Positions 9,259-19,178 of a DNA stretch of 64,000 bases are shown here, piece by piece (position 1 is the first letter of the stretch; each line of letters opens with the position of its first letter). The translations under genes were made by a program, and so were the position numbers. Below the pieces are notes generated by a model, which ran no database searches, was not told where the DNA came from, and saw only the letters and a list, made by a program, of their open reading frames with translations. Source of the DNA: an uncultured Gammaproteobacteria bacterium (GTDB lineage: Bacteria; Pseudomonadota; Gammaproteobacteria; Arenicellales; Poriferihabitantaceae); the NCBI GenBank assembly GCA_947259885.1, contig CAMYNW010000019.1, forward strand, positions 62,001 to 126,000, read 5' to 3'.

Positions 9259-11142
9259 ATGCTGCTTAGAAACCTCGTTGGTTTATATTTTTCATTTGTC
9301 AGCCGCAGTAATGTGAACAAGGTTTTAACATTGTTTCTGATTATGTGCGTGCAGCCGGCACCGATGCTGTATGCAGAAGATAAGCTGGCTGGGGAACCAG
9401 AAAGATCTCAGTCAGACACGGTGAGTTCCGCTGAGCAACAGCTTAATTTTAAAGTGCGGCTCGATGGCGTCGAGGATGCGGCACTAGGTTCAATACTGGA
9501 TAGAACCGTTGAGCAGTCGATTGAATCAAGACGCCGGCCAGAGTCGATCGGCGCTCTGCAGCGACAGTTCAGAAGTCACGTGACAGCGCTGCAATCCAGG
9601 TTGCGTGCCGAGGGGTATTACGCTGCCGATGTGCAATATAAGATCAAGGACGATGCAGACCCGGTTGGTGTCGAGATCGATGTCGAAACAGGACCCTTAT
9701 ATACTCTGAAATCGATTAGCCTGTTATATTTTGGGCCAGACTCTACTCACCCCGACTTGCCTCGAACTGCGGACGCGGTGGATGTTCAGATAGACGTTCC
9801 GGCGCGTTCAGATTACGTGCTCAAGTCGCAGGAGCAATTGCTACGACGACTTGCCGAAACCGGTTTTCCCTTCGCGGTAGTAGATGACCGAGAGGTGTTA
9901 ATTGATCATTCCGATAAGTCGATGGTGGTCACGCTGCAGATCTCTGCCGGCCCACAGGTCAGATTTGGCGAACTTTTAATATCGGGCCTGTCAACCGTAG
10001 ATCCGGGTTATATCAGGGACTTTACGGGCTGGACACAAGGAGAAATTTTCAATCAGTCTCAAGTCGATGATTTCAATCGAGAGTTAAATAGCACCCAATT
10101 ATTCGACACTATAAATATTGATATTGCAGAAAGCAATTATCTCGAAGGTAAGGTACCGATATCAGTGGAGCTGATTGAAGGAAAACATCGCACTGTCGGG
10201 CTTTCCGCGGACTGGTCTACAGATGAGGGGCCTGGTGGAGAAGTGCTCTGGGAGCACAGAAACATTTTTGGCAGTCAGGAATTGTTTAGCGTAGGATTAA
10301 GGCTGAAGGACACTCGAAAGCGGCTGAATCTGCACTTTCGCAAACCGCGATTTCAGCACCCCGATCAGGCACTGTTAGCCTCAGCATTTGTTTCCGATGA
10401 GAATACAGATGCCTACGAGGGACCAATTACCCACATCGACATCGGACTTGAACGCAGTTTCGAAAATAAATGGAGGTTAACACCGGATTTATGGGTGGAA
10501 AATAGCCGACTCGATGACTTTCAGGGCGAGCGCAAAATTGACCTGGTCGGTTTTTCTCTGATCACTGAACGAGACACCTCTGATGACAGACTTAATCCAG
10601 GCACAGGCTCTCGCTTAAGATTGTCGCTTTCTCCGTATCAGGGTAGCGGTGACTCTGATATTAGTGTCTTCGAGACTATAATCAACGCCAGCGTCTACTA
10701 TCCCGTTACGCAAGACGGCAGACTCATCCTTGCAGCTCGCACTAAGCTGGGGGCTATCAGCGTGGATGACTCTGCTGATCTTCCGGCTAACCGTCGTTTC
10801 TATGCTGGAGGGGGCTCGTCGGTTCGGGGCTACAGTCTCCAAAGTATAGGGCCTCGTAATGCTGAGGGTATCCCGCTGGGTGGTAGATCTGTTTTTGAAC
10901 TGGGTGCGGAAGTCAGAGTTAAAACAACCGAAACTTTAGGTGGTGTCGCGTTTATCGAGGGGGGAGGCGTCTATGAGGATGAGAATCCTGATCTGATGGA
11001 TCAGATGAGGTGGGCAGCTGGATTCGGCTTTCGGTACTTTACCGCTGTGGGTCCGATCCGATTCGATTTCGGTTTTCCTCTCGATCGACGCGAACAGGAT
11101 GATAATTTTCAATTCTATATCAGCGTAGGTCAGGCGTTCTAG
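9259..11142 (+). CDS. tamA: Translocation and assembly module outer-membrane subunit TamA
   Basis: TamA is an Omp85-family outer-membrane barrel that works with TamB in outer-membrane protein assembly and phospholipid transport. The 627-residue product has a signal segment (about 20-40, ending in MLYAEDK). POTRA-like domains follow up to about residue 310 (for example VQFGELLISG-type strands, here VRFGELLISGLSTVDPGYIR). The barrel ends with the family hallmarks NPGTGSRL, FYAGGGSSVRGY, FIEGGGVY and GPIRFDFGFPL, and a C-terminal Phe. A GTG at 9313 would also give a normal signal peptide, so the N-terminus is uncertain. The next gene, tamB, begins one base after the stop, which supports assignment to tamA rather than bamA. 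Confidence 0.93.
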   Translation: MLLRNLVGLYFSFVSRSNVNKVLTLFLIMCVQPAPMLYAEDKLAGEPERSQSDTVSSAEQQLNFKVRLDGVEDAALGSILDRTVEQSIESRRRPESIGALQRQFRSHVTALQSRLRAEGYYAADVQYKIKDDADPVGVEIDVETGPLYTLKSISLLYFGPDSTHPDLPRTADAVDVQIDVPARSDYVLKSQEQLLRRLAETGFPFAVVDDREVLIDHSDKSMVVTLQISAGPQVRFGELLISGLSTVDPGYIRDFTGWTQGEIFNQSQVDDFNRELNSTQLFDTINIDIAESNYLEGKVPISVELIEGKHRTVGLSADWSTDEGPGGEVLWEHRNIFGSQELFSVGLRLKDTRKRLNLHFRKPRFQHPDQALLASAFVSDENTDAYEGPITHIDIGLERSFENKWRLTPDLWVENSRLDDFQGERKIDLVGFSLITERDTSDDRLNPGTGSRLRLSLSPYQGSGDSDISVFETIINASVYYPVTQDGRLILAARTKLGAISVDDSADLPANRRFYAGGGSSVRGYSLQSIGPRNAEGIPLGGRSVFELGAEVRVKTTETLGGVAFIEGGGVYEDENPDLMDQMRWAAGFGFRYFTAVGPIRFDFGFPLDRREQDDNFQFYISVGQAF

Positions 11143-11143
11143 A

Positions 11144-14100
11144 ATGTTAAAGGTGAGAGACATCGCGCTCCGCACAGCGGCAACGCTTGCGACGCTAGTT
11201 TTGCTTGTTTCTCTTATCCTGGTTGGTTTATTTCTCTATGTGCAGAGTGATTCAGGACGGAGCAGTCTGGCCCACTTAATCTCAAGAAGTTTGAGTAGCA
11301 AAAGTTTCATTCTTGAACTCGAGAGTATTGACACTCTGACCACTGACAGAATCAGTGCCAGTGGTATAAAGATCGGGGATACCGAAGGATTGTGGTTGTC
11401 CCTGGATGCCCTCGATATTTTATGGAACCCAGTGGCTCTTGTGAGGGGACAGGTCCATATCACCAAGCTGATGTTGAGTGAGGTTCTGGTTGCGCGAATA
11501 CCGTCGTTTGGTGATGGCAATAACAGTGCTGAAGGCAGTTTCTCTTTGCCACTGGCGTTCAAACTAGGTCAACTGCAGTCGGAGCGCATATTCCTTCAGC
11601 AGGAGGTTTTGGGACGCGAAGTCACGTTGCGCATTGCAGGTAATGCCGAGGTCACAGACAGAAATCAGGCAACTGGAAAACTGACGGTCGAGCGAACTGA
11701 TAGCATTGAGGGAAGCGTTGAACTCGCAATTGAGTATGACCTCGGTACCAGTCAACTGGACGTTAACGGCGATGTTTATGATGGGCCAGGGGGGCTTTTG
11801 TCCAGCGTGCACGATTTTCAGGGACTAAATTTATCGCTATCGGGCACCGGACCCATCAATAATTGGATCGGGACTACCAGTCTGGTCAGCGGCACAGGTG
11901 CAGAGTTCGACGCCGATATAGGATTTTCCAATACGGGAGAACTTCCGTACCTGAGTGTGACCGGCAGTGCAGCGATTGCAACGCTGTTACAGGCTTCCAT
12001 GCGCGAGCTCGTTAAAAGTGGAGTGCGCTTTGCATTGGAAGCGAGGGTCGATAAAGATAATAACGCCGTGATTGAAAGCGGTCGAATTTACAGCGATGCG
12101 GCATTGCTCGAGGTTGAGGGAAAACTGTCGAAGAGCCAGGTTGCGATCGAGGCTTCCGCAAAGCTGACGGATCTGGGGGAAAGTTGGTTGAGTGCGCAAA
12201 TTCCTGGTTTCGAAGCGAAGTCGCTCGCAGTGCTGGCGCAAGCCAATGGCCCCATAAATAATGCCGCGGTGCAGTTAGAGGTCATCGCGGGTGCACTCTC
12301 TGTTGCGGGTCAAAACCAGACTCCTCTGAAGATGGAAAATGCGGTTTTGAATCTTGCCGCCGATTTCAACATGGGTGCCAGCGAATTTGTGATGCCCGCC
12401 TTGATCAGCAGCCAGGGCCGTATCGATCGAATCAGCAGCAGGGATGAGTCACTGCAAAAGATATTATCCGGTCCGGTTTCGTTTTCAGTTAACTCGCGGG
12501 TCGACCCACAATTTAAAAGTGTTCGCCTGAGTCAAGTCAATGTTTCCACTGAATGGGCTCAGATTGATGGACAGGGAACCATTAGACTGAAGCAGAGCCA
12601 GACAGGGATTCCGCACGGAATTAGTGCGATCAATCTCGATCTCGAAACTGCCGTTCCTGCGCTCGCCCATTTTAATCCCATTGCCGGTGATCGACTTTCA
12701 GGGGCTACAAAAATCAGAACGGATATTGAGCTGTCAACTTTAACCAGTCAGATGAAAATCTTGCTGGATGGTGTGTGGGATCAACCTGGGCTTGATATTC
12801 CCATTCTAGATGCAGCGCTGGGAAACAAAGTTGAAATTGCAGGCATTATCAAAGGTAGCGTTGACGACCGGCTGGATATCTCCAATCTAAAACTGGTCAG
12901 CAATGTCACTAGCATGGAAGGCGGCCTGACATACTTCCCGGCCTCTCAGGACATACAGTCGGATTTTCTGGTTCAAATTCCAGAGCTGGCAGATATATTG
13001 AACCTGGCTAATGATATCCGGGGTAAGGTCAATGTTTCTGTTGCCGCAACCGGTTCAGCTGGCGATCCTGCGATTAAAGCGGTGGTCAATGTCGAGGATT
13101 TGATGGTTGATGCAATCAGTGGTGGAATGATCAGCGCGGATCTATCAATCGACCATACAATCAGCGACCCGAGCGGAAGTATGCGGATTGCGATTCAACA
13201 ACAGCAGATCGGTGCCGCGAAGCTGGGGGCTTTGTTCCGAATGCCGGAATTTAAACAAATTTCCTTTAGCGGGATAAAGTTCGAAGCCCTGGATATTCGA
13301 GCGGCTGGTGAGCTGGTCATTCCTTTTACTGAAGCGCCACTCGAAGGCACACTGACCGGAAACATATCGAGCATGGCTTCGATATCTGAACTTATTGGTC
13401 AGGATTTCGCGGGCAACGCAAACTTTAGTGTTTCCCTTGAAGAGGAAAACGCCAGACAGCGTCTGCTTGCAACTGCCAGGATCAATCAAGGAGAAATACG
13501 GACACCTGGGTCGGCGAACACCGTTGTCAAAACAATAGATGTTAACGCGAACCTGTCAAATCCGTTCGAGTTCGTTACTGGTCAAATTGAAATAGATACT
13601 CAGGGACTGCAATACAATGAAAACACAATTGATCAGTTAGATTTGCGCATCAAACCAAAAGGGTTTGATGCTGCTGACGTTGAGATTTCCGCTTTGGGAA
13701 CGAAGCCCGAGCCATACGAACTGTCAGCAAGTGGGCAAATAGAGCGAAACGAGAGCAACCTAATCGCGAATCTGGGCATTCTCAATTTTCGCTTTAAACA
13801 ACACCAAGTGGATCTCGAAAAACCGGTAAAGGTTTCAATATCACCGACAGAAATCGCGGTTACAGATATTGCGCTGATAGGCACGGACGGCAAACTGCTA
13901 GCGAGTGGAAGATTGTCTGAAAAAGCAATCAAAGCTGACATTACTGTGCAGGATGTGCCGCTGTCTTTGTTGAGAGTCTACAAGCAGGATCTGGCAATAG
14001 AAGGCGAGTTGTCGGGAGAGTTCGAAATTGAAGGTGCATTATCTTCACCAGCAGGTAAGCTTCGTCTGCAGGCGGATAACGTCAGGTTAAAGGAAGATGA

Positions 14101-15562
14101 CAGCGCTGATTTGAACGGATTGGCAGTAAAGTTAGTCGGCACCCTGGCGGACAACCAGCTCCGTCTGGACGCTGGAATAGATGGCCTGACCGATACCGAG
14201 TTCGCGGTGGCTGCGGCAATACACTTGCAGCCGGGCAACGACAATTCATTCCCCACCCTTTCACAGACCGCGCCACTCAATGCAGAATTGACTTGGGTCG
14301 GATCGGTAAGGGAGGTGGTGGAATATTTGTCATTGGATCAACACAGTTTAACTGGCAATGCGGACATTAAACTGCGCCTGAACGGGCGTACTGATGCGCC
14401 GTCTATTAGGGGCTTCGCAAGGCTCAGAGAGGGTGTCTATGAAAACTTTGAAACAGGCACGCTGATCAAGGATCTTACTCTTGATCTCGATGACAATAAG
14501 AATGGAGTAAGCCTGTCAGGGAGTGGAAATGATGGTGCCGGTGGATTACTCCGACTACGCGGCAGCCTGGATATAGCATCAGGGGATGTGCAGAAATTTC
14601 CCGTTGATCTGAAACTAGAGCTGGAAAGATTCATGTTAGTACGCCTTAATCAGCTGTCGGCAAGCGTGAGCGGGGAAATTGATCTTGATGGAAATCTCTC
14701 CGAGCTGCGACTTACAAGCCGGTTATCGACCGAGCAGGTAGATGCCAGCTTAACGGCGTCATCAGGTTCTCAAGTCGAATCTCTCGAAGTGATTGAAAAA
14801 AATTATCCAAACGGTTCGCGTAACGCGGTTAATTCAAGCGCTCCAGGTGGGAACCTGGTGCCCGTCAATCTCGAACTGGCACTAAATATGCCTCGTCGAG
14901 TGTTCCTGAGAGGCGGCGGCTTGGATTCAGAGTGGTCAGGCAACCTCGATGTTACCGGCACCGCGCAAAACCCTGTTGTTTCCGGTGCACTCCAACCGAG
15001 GAGAGGAGTATTCACTTTCTTCGGGAAACAGTTTTCACTCAACACCGGCAGCGTCAGGTTTAATGGTTCGGCGGAATTCGATCCGATTCTGAACCTGCCC
15101 TTTGAATACCGGGGCGGAGACTTTATCGCAAACCTGACTATTTCCGGCTCTGCCTCAACACCGAAGTTACTGCTCAGTTCACGCCCTGCCATGCCTGAAT
15201 CTGAAATCGTATCACGGGTACTGTTCGATCGTGACTCCGGCACCCTGACGACAACGCAAAAGCTTCAACTCGCCAGCGCGCTGGCTTCGGTCAGGAACAG
15301 TAATCTGGGCGTTATCGAGAGAACGAGAGACAGACTGGGTTTGGATGTGCTTTCTTTGAACGAAAGTGACAGCCAAAACGCTACGGTGACAGCGGGTAGA
15401 TACCTAACAGAGAGAGTTTACCTTGAAGTAGGGAGGGGTGCGGACAGGGCAGACAGCTCTGCCACTGTCGAAGTTGAAATTTCACCGAATGTAAGACTCC
15501 AAACTGGAACCCGTGGAGGGGACTCGGGCAGGGTTGGTCTTCAATGGCGCTGGGACTACTGA
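11144..15562 (+). CDS. tamB: Translocation and assembly module inner-membrane subunit TamB
   Basis: TamB is an AsmA-like bridge protein that spans the periplasm from an N-terminal inner-membrane helix to TamA. The 1472-residue product has one N-terminal transmembrane segment (about 10-33). A very long beta-rich body follows, with repeated short strands typical of a hydrophobic groove. The C-terminal DUF490/TamB domain includes ALQPRRGVFTFFGKQF, the phrase SRPAMPESEIVSRVLFDR, and a terminal GLQWRWDY. It is somewhat longer than the E. coli protein (1259 aa). The ATG lies one base after the tamA stop, so the pair is translationally coupled. A role in lipid transport to the outer membrane is known for the family and is not shown here. 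Confidence 0.95.
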   Translation: MLKVRDIALRTAATLATLVLLVSLILVGLFLYVQSDSGRSSLAHLISRSLSSKSFILELESIDTLTTDRISASGIKIGDTEGLWLSLDALDILWNPVALVRGQVHITKLMLSEVLVARIPSFGDGNNSAEGSFSLPLAFKLGQLQSERIFLQQEVLGREVTLRIAGNAEVTDRNQATGKLTVERTDSIEGSVELAIEYDLGTSQLDVNGDVYDGPGGLLSSVHDFQGLNLSLSGTGPINNWIGTTSLVSGTGAEFDADIGFSNTGELPYLSVTGSAAIATLLQASMRELVKSGVRFALEARVDKDNNAVIESGRIYSDAALLEVEGKLSKSQVAIEASAKLTDLGESWLSAQIPGFEAKSLAVLAQANGPINNAAVQLEVIAGALSVAGQNQTPLKMENAVLNLAADFNMGASEFVMPALISSQGRIDRISSRDESLQKILSGPVSFSVNSRVDPQFKSVRLSQVNVSTEWAQIDGQGTIRLKQSQTGIPHGISAINLDLETAVPALAHFNPIAGDRLSGATKIRTDIELSTLTSQMKILLDGVWDQPGLDIPILDAALGNKVEIAGIIKGSVDDRLDISNLKLVSNVTSMEGGLTYFPASQDIQSDFLVQIPELADILNLANDIRGKVNVSVAATGSAGDPAIKAVVNVEDLMVDAISGGMISADLSIDHTISDPSGSMRIAIQQQQIGAAKLGALFRMPEFKQISFSGIKFEALDIRAAGELVIPFTEAPLEGTLTGNISSMASISELIGQDFAGNANFSVSLEEENARQRLLATARINQGEIRTPGSANTVVKTIDVNANLSNPFEFVTGQIEIDTQGLQYNENTIDQLDLRIKPKGFDAADVEISALGTKPEPYELSASGQIERNESNLIANLGILNFRFKQHQVDLEKPVKVSISPTEIAVTDIALIGTDGKLLASGRLSEKAIKADITVQDVPLSLLRVYKQDLAIEGELSGEFEIEGALSSPAGKLRLQADNVRLKEDDSADLNGLAVKLVGTLADNQLRLDAGIDGLTDTEFAVAAAIHLQPGNDNSFPTLSQTAPLNAELTWVGSVREVVEYLSLDQHSLTGNADIKLRLNGRTDAPSIRGFARLREGVYENFETGTLIKDLTLDLDDNKNGVSLSGSGNDGAGGLLRLRGSLDIASGDVQKFPVDLKLELERFMLVRLNQLSASVSGEIDLDGNLSELRLTSRLSTEQVDASLTASSGSQVESLEVIEKNYPNGSRNAVNSSAPGGNLVPVNLELALNMPRRVFLRGGGLDSEWSGNLDVTGTAQNPVVSGALQPRRGVFTFFGKQFSLNTGSVRFNGSAEFDPILNLPFEYRGGDFIANLTISGSASTPKLLLSSRPAMPESEIVSRVLFDRDSGTLTTTQKLQLASALASVRNSNLGVIERTRDRLGLDVLSLNESDSQNATVTAGRYLTERVYLEVGRGADRADSSATVEVEISPNVRLQTGTRGGDSGRVGLQWRWDY

Positions 15563-15612
15563 AAGCTAGTTATCGGGGACAGTCGTCGGCTCCTTTAGTA
15601 GCAGTATCTGAA

Positions 15613-16053
15613 TCATTCGTAGAGTAAATTAAGCTCATCCATTAGGCCCCCGGTAGTTTTTGCCTGATCTCGAATAGAATCCCGTATTTCGATTCCTTCA
15701 GCAAAGAAACGTATATTCTTTCGGCGATCTGAAATGCTCCGATAAAGAGGGCGTGTCTGCATGAGTGACTTACCGCTGGTTAACATCGCTTCTAGTTTTT
15801 CGCAGTCCTGACGCAGCTGTTTTATTTCTGATAAAGCTACTATTGCAGATTTTTCGTAGATAGCATCCGACTGCGCTGCAGGATCCTCTGCCTGTTCTAT
15901 AATGTTTTTCAGTCCAGCTACGATTTTAGTGCTCAGCATGGCTGCCTGTTGCGGGGATGGTTGCTCTGCATAGGTTGCGTTAGTAAAAAATCCACAAGCT
16001 GCCGCAAACATCGCACACGTTATTCGGTGTTTTAAATTTATTGATAAACTCAT
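15613..16053 (-). CDS. Secreted alpha-helical protein of unknown function (146 aa)
   Basis: A signal peptide (about 8-29, ending in FTNATYAEQ) precedes a helical, charged mature part of about 117 residues with one Cys (LRQDCEKLEAML). The C-terminal half includes RRKNIRFFAEGIEIRDSIRD. I recognise no family. It lies on the minus strand, convergent with tamB, and 63 bases downstream of the potassium channel gene on the same strand. Confidence 0.6.
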   Translation of the reverse strand: MSLSINLKHRITCAMFAAACGFFTNATYAEQPSPQQAAMLSTKIVAGLKNIIEQAEDPAAQSDAIYEKSAIVALSEIKQLRQDCEKLEAMLTSGKSLMQTRPLYRSISDRRKNIRFFAEGIEIRDSIRDQAKTTGGLMDELNLLYE

Positions 16054-16116
16054 TTCAGTAAGTAGATAGAAATTAGTTGGTGAAGAATAGCAGAGTAATT
16101 CCTTTAATTGATGCTG

Positions 16117-16461
16117 CTAATTCTTTGCCGATCGAATTGCCTGCACATCGATGTGTGTTTCGGCTGGAATTAATGTTGCCTGCACAGCAACTGAACCGAG
16201 AATGGCAAAGATAATCAGGCCGTGAACAGCAATTAATATTGCTAGAAATCGACTAAATCCCCGCGCAGGATGAAAATCACCATAGCCAACAGTGGTAACA
16301 GTCATGCAAGACCAGTATATGGCCTCGCCTGGCTTCCATTTTTCTAAGCGGCCCACAATGAGTCCCAAAATCAATATCGACGCTATATCAGTCAGAAGCA
16401 GTGGTGCGCCAAGCTTGACGGCGAGATAGAAAGTTTTAACAAAGGCTATCGTAAATTCCAA
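16117..16461 (-). CDS. Two-transmembrane potassium channel (Ion_trans_2)
   Basis: The 114-residue inner-membrane protein has the KcsA-like plan: a first helix (about 18-37), a pore helix and selectivity filter TVTTVGYGD (filter residues 57-62), and a second helix (about 72-93). There is no cytoplasmic regulatory domain beyond a short tail. TVGYGD is diagnostic of K+ selectivity. The start is a TTG at 16461; no better in-frame codon exists before an upstream stop, and no strong ribosome binding site is visible. The first residues are therefore uncertain, but all functional elements lie downstream. Confidence 0.85.
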   Translation of the reverse strand: MEFTIAFVKTFYLAVKLGAPLLLTDIASILILGLIVGRLEKWKPGEAIYWSCMTVTTVGYGDFHPARGFSRFLAILIAVHGLIIFAILGSVAVQATLIPAETHIDVQAIRSAKN

Positions 16462-16799
16462 TTTGCGACTTTCATTTTCCAGCTTATAGAAAAATATTGA
16501 TTTTCAAGATCCATAAGTTTCTCACAAACAGCTTGTCAAAACCTGCAATAAAGTGAATTAGAATGCTCGGCGTTCCGGTGTGATTGTTCTATTGAGTAGT
16601 CCGTGCCACAGTCACCACGCGTGAAAGTGCCAGGGCAATCGGTATATGCGGTGGACCCGTCGAAACAAATGATCACTCACTGGGACCGGTGTAACCGATT
16701 TGTAGTCCAAGGGCGTCCACTCCTGATTTGAACAAGAGTAAAAAACGAATAATTCATCTATAAAACTTTTAAAGACAGTTTATTTCTGGCCACAAAATT
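16462..16799. other. Intergenic region with no recognised feature
   Basis: The roughly 340 bases between the potassium channel gene and the end of the patatin gene hold no plausible coding frame, RNA or repeat that I can support. Since both neighbours are on the minus strand, it should contain the promoter for the channel and possibly a terminator for the patatin gene, but neither is clear. Confidence 0.45.
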
Positions 16800-18977
16800 C
16801 TAAAAAGGTCTGCCGAGGATAATGTAGAAGCTGCTGTCATTTGTTTCCGATGTGCCGGCGCCAATGTAAGCTGGACCAAGAGGTGTATTCCAGCCAAGCC
16901 ATACTCCCACCGCATCGATACCGTCTGAAAGATTGAGATCATCTTTGTCATTAGTAACCTGACCATATTGCAAAGTAATTCCGAACTCGGGGCTCGTGTT
17001 GAACAGTTTCACGAACGGTCGGCGATAGGCGGTGCGTAGCAAATACAGGTTTTGTCCATTCAATTCATTTATCCCGAATCCGGGAAGGTTGAATAACCCG
17101 CCAAGGCGGAAATTACTTTCGATAGATGCCTCGCCTTCTATTGTTGAAAAATATCTCGCCCCAAGACTTATACTGTGTTTGCCAAATGTTGAAGTGTGGA
17201 GAATGTCGAACAGTGCCTGTTGAAAATCCTCATCGGCACCAAGATTGGTTTGCGAACTGATCCACTCTAATTTCCCGATAATCCCTTTTTTAGGAAAGAA
17301 CAAGTTATCCTGGTTGTCAAATCGATATTTTGCGAACACTTGGCCCCCGCTAACATCATCTGTGGATCCATCATCGAGGCCGATATCAATTTCGTTATTA
17401 CTTTCGAAGCTGTTTAGACCTATTCGAAAATCAGAGGAATAGCCAAACTCCCGGCCCAGGGAGAGGTTGATTTCTGACTTTTTGGCAAGAATTTCATTGA
17501 CAATTTCCCCGTCCTCAAATGTCTTGAAGCGGTTGTTAGTGTAAGATATTACGCTGTTGAAAAAGTACGGAGAGTCAGTGCCAAGCGGCTGATTATATTC
17601 CCCATAAAGTCCGGGTTCGTAACCGAGGCTTAGCACACCTCGTAACTCCGCATTCCAGTCATTGAGCGGTCTAACCGTGTAACCGAGTCGCACTCCGAGT
17701 GGACTATTGCTTTCGGTGGCTACACTATAGGAAACGCCTAACTGGAGATAGTTTGGGCCCCATGTTTTCGGAAGCGCCTTTATCAGAAGTCCGGATTTAC
17801 CGTCCTCTTCGACGACCAGATAGTTTACCGATTCAAAAATTCCGAGGCCATAAATGACCGCAATATCTTCTTCTAGCTGCTCAAAATTAAGTTCCTCGTT
17901 GGGGTTTTGACGGATTCTGGAGAGAATATAGTCATCCGAGAGACTGGTTTGATTGTCGGCCTTTATGAATGTAATAAATGGAGCCGTCGCGTCGAGGCCC
18001 GTTCTTCCAGCATAGTGGGAGTGGTACTCCTCTGCATTGAGGCTCAGTTCCTGAAGTCTTGGGGCGTTCTCGAGCGTAGCAACTGATCCGCTCGGAATAA
18101 TCTTAGACGCTTCTTTGAAATTCGCCGAAGAATAATCATCAAGCTTTGGAGTGATTAAGATATCTTTCCCCTTGAGTGTCAAGATCTGTGCTTCGGTAGT
18201 GCGGCGAACCAGGATACTGGTCAATTGTATTGTAACTCCTAGAGCGCTGCCGAGCTGCTCGGCAGCTAGGAATGGCGAGCTAATATCGACCGCTATAACC
18301 ACATCGGCGCCCATTTCGCGCACAACATCTATCGGCATGTTGTTAGAGATACCGCCATCAACCAAGATTTTATCGCCCACCTCGACTGTAGAAAACACGG
18401 CTGGAACTGACATGCTGGCTCGAACAGCTGTGGACAAGCTCCCAGAATTGATAACTACTTCGCTACCGTCACGAATGTCCGTTGCAACTGCACTGAATGG
18501 GACTGGCAGATTCTCAAAGTCCAGAATATCGGCAGTGGCCAGAAACAGTTTATCCAAAAGCAACTGGAGTTTTTGCCCTTGGATGAGTCCACTCGGCAGC
18601 TTGACCTTTCCTTTGCTGATGCCTATTTGTGTGTCGAGCTGAAAAAGCCGTTCGTCAAACTTTTGTCGAGTAGTGGCATACTTTCTAGGAGGTTTGTCCT
18701 TGAAAATATTATCCCAATCGGTTTCTATCAGAACACGCTCAATATCGTCTACAGAGTAACCTGATGCATACATGGCGCCAACGATTGCACCCATGCTGGT
18801 TCCGGCTATGTAATCAATCGGGATTCGGAGGCGCTCTAATTCTCGCAGTACACCTATGTGAGCGGCGCCACGAGCTCCGCCACCGCTCAGGGCCAGACCT
18901 ACTTTAGTGCGATTGTCCGCCATAGAACTTGTGGTAAATAACAGCAAGGTTAACGTTGCTAGGGAAAATATCTTCAT
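16800..18977 (-). CDS. Patatin-like phospholipase fused to POTRA and outer-membrane barrel (PlpD type)
   Basis: The 725-residue protein joins an N-terminal signal peptide (1-20), a patatin lipase domain, a POTRA-like region and a C-terminal 16-strand Omp85 barrel. This is the plan of PlpD and type Vd secretion. The lipase has the oxyanion motif SGGGARG (31-37), the nucleophile in GTSMG (Ser61), and the catalytic Asp in DGG (Asp207), so it should be active. POTRA-like sequence covers about 300-380. The barrel ends in YIILGRPF with the required terminal Phe. I chose the ATG at 18977 over the longer frame from 19064 because it places a normal signal peptide first. It is divergent from the DUF4399 gene, with a palindromic operator-like site between them. 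Confidence 0.93.
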   Translation of the reverse strand: MKIFSLATLTLLLFTTSSMADNRTKVGLALSGGGARGAAHIGVLRELERLRIPIDYIAGTSMGAIVGAMYASGYSVDDIERVLIETDWDNIFKDKPPRKYATTRQKFDERLFQLDTQIGISKGKVKLPSGLIQGQKLQLLLDKLFLATADILDFENLPVPFSAVATDIRDGSEVVINSGSLSTAVRASMSVPAVFSTVEVGDKILVDGGISNNMPIDVVREMGADVVIAVDISSPFLAAEQLGSALGVTIQLTSILVRRTTEAQILTLKGKDILITPKLDDYSSANFKEASKIIPSGSVATLENAPRLQELSLNAEEYHSHYAGRTGLDATAPFITFIKADNQTSLSDDYILSRIRQNPNEELNFEQLEEDIAVIYGLGIFESVNYLVVEEDGKSGLLIKALPKTWGPNYLQLGVSYSVATESNSPLGVRLGYTVRPLNDWNAELRGVLSLGYEPGLYGEYNQPLGTDSPYFFNSVISYTNNRFKTFEDGEIVNEILAKKSEINLSLGREFGYSSDFRIGLNSFESNNEIDIGLDDGSTDDVSGGQVFAKYRFDNQDNLFFPKKGIIGKLEWISSQTNLGADEDFQQALFDILHTSTFGKHSISLGARYFSTIEGEASIESNFRLGGLFNLPGFGINELNGQNLYLLRTAYRRPFVKLFNTSPEFGITLQYGQVTNDKDDLNLSDGIDAVGVWLGWNTPLGPAYIGAGTSETNDSSFYIILGRPF

Positions 18978-19113
18978 TTTGATTGCCTGAGTTAAGCAGG
19001 TGTATATCGCGACTGTTTTGTTGGATGAGTTCCCTGAGGATTTAGCGATTCTTCCTTGAAACATTCACGCAAGCTTGAGTCTAAAAATCTATACTCTTGG
19101 GCACAGATTTGAA

Positions 19114-19131
19114 ACTCAGACCGGTCTGAGT
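19114..19131. promoter_or_regulatory. 18-bp perfect palindrome, candidate repressor operator
   Basis: ACTCAGACCGGTCTGAGT equals its own reverse complement. It lies 47 bases upstream of the DUF4399 gene and 136 bases upstream of the patatin start, inside the only divergent promoter region between them. Length and the central ACCGGT resemble operators of TetR-family repressors. No regulator gene is adjacent, so the binding protein is unknown. Confidence 0.55.
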
Positions 19132-19178
19132 AATGGATATGAGTATATAGATTTTCCAATAAACACAGGAACAAAATT

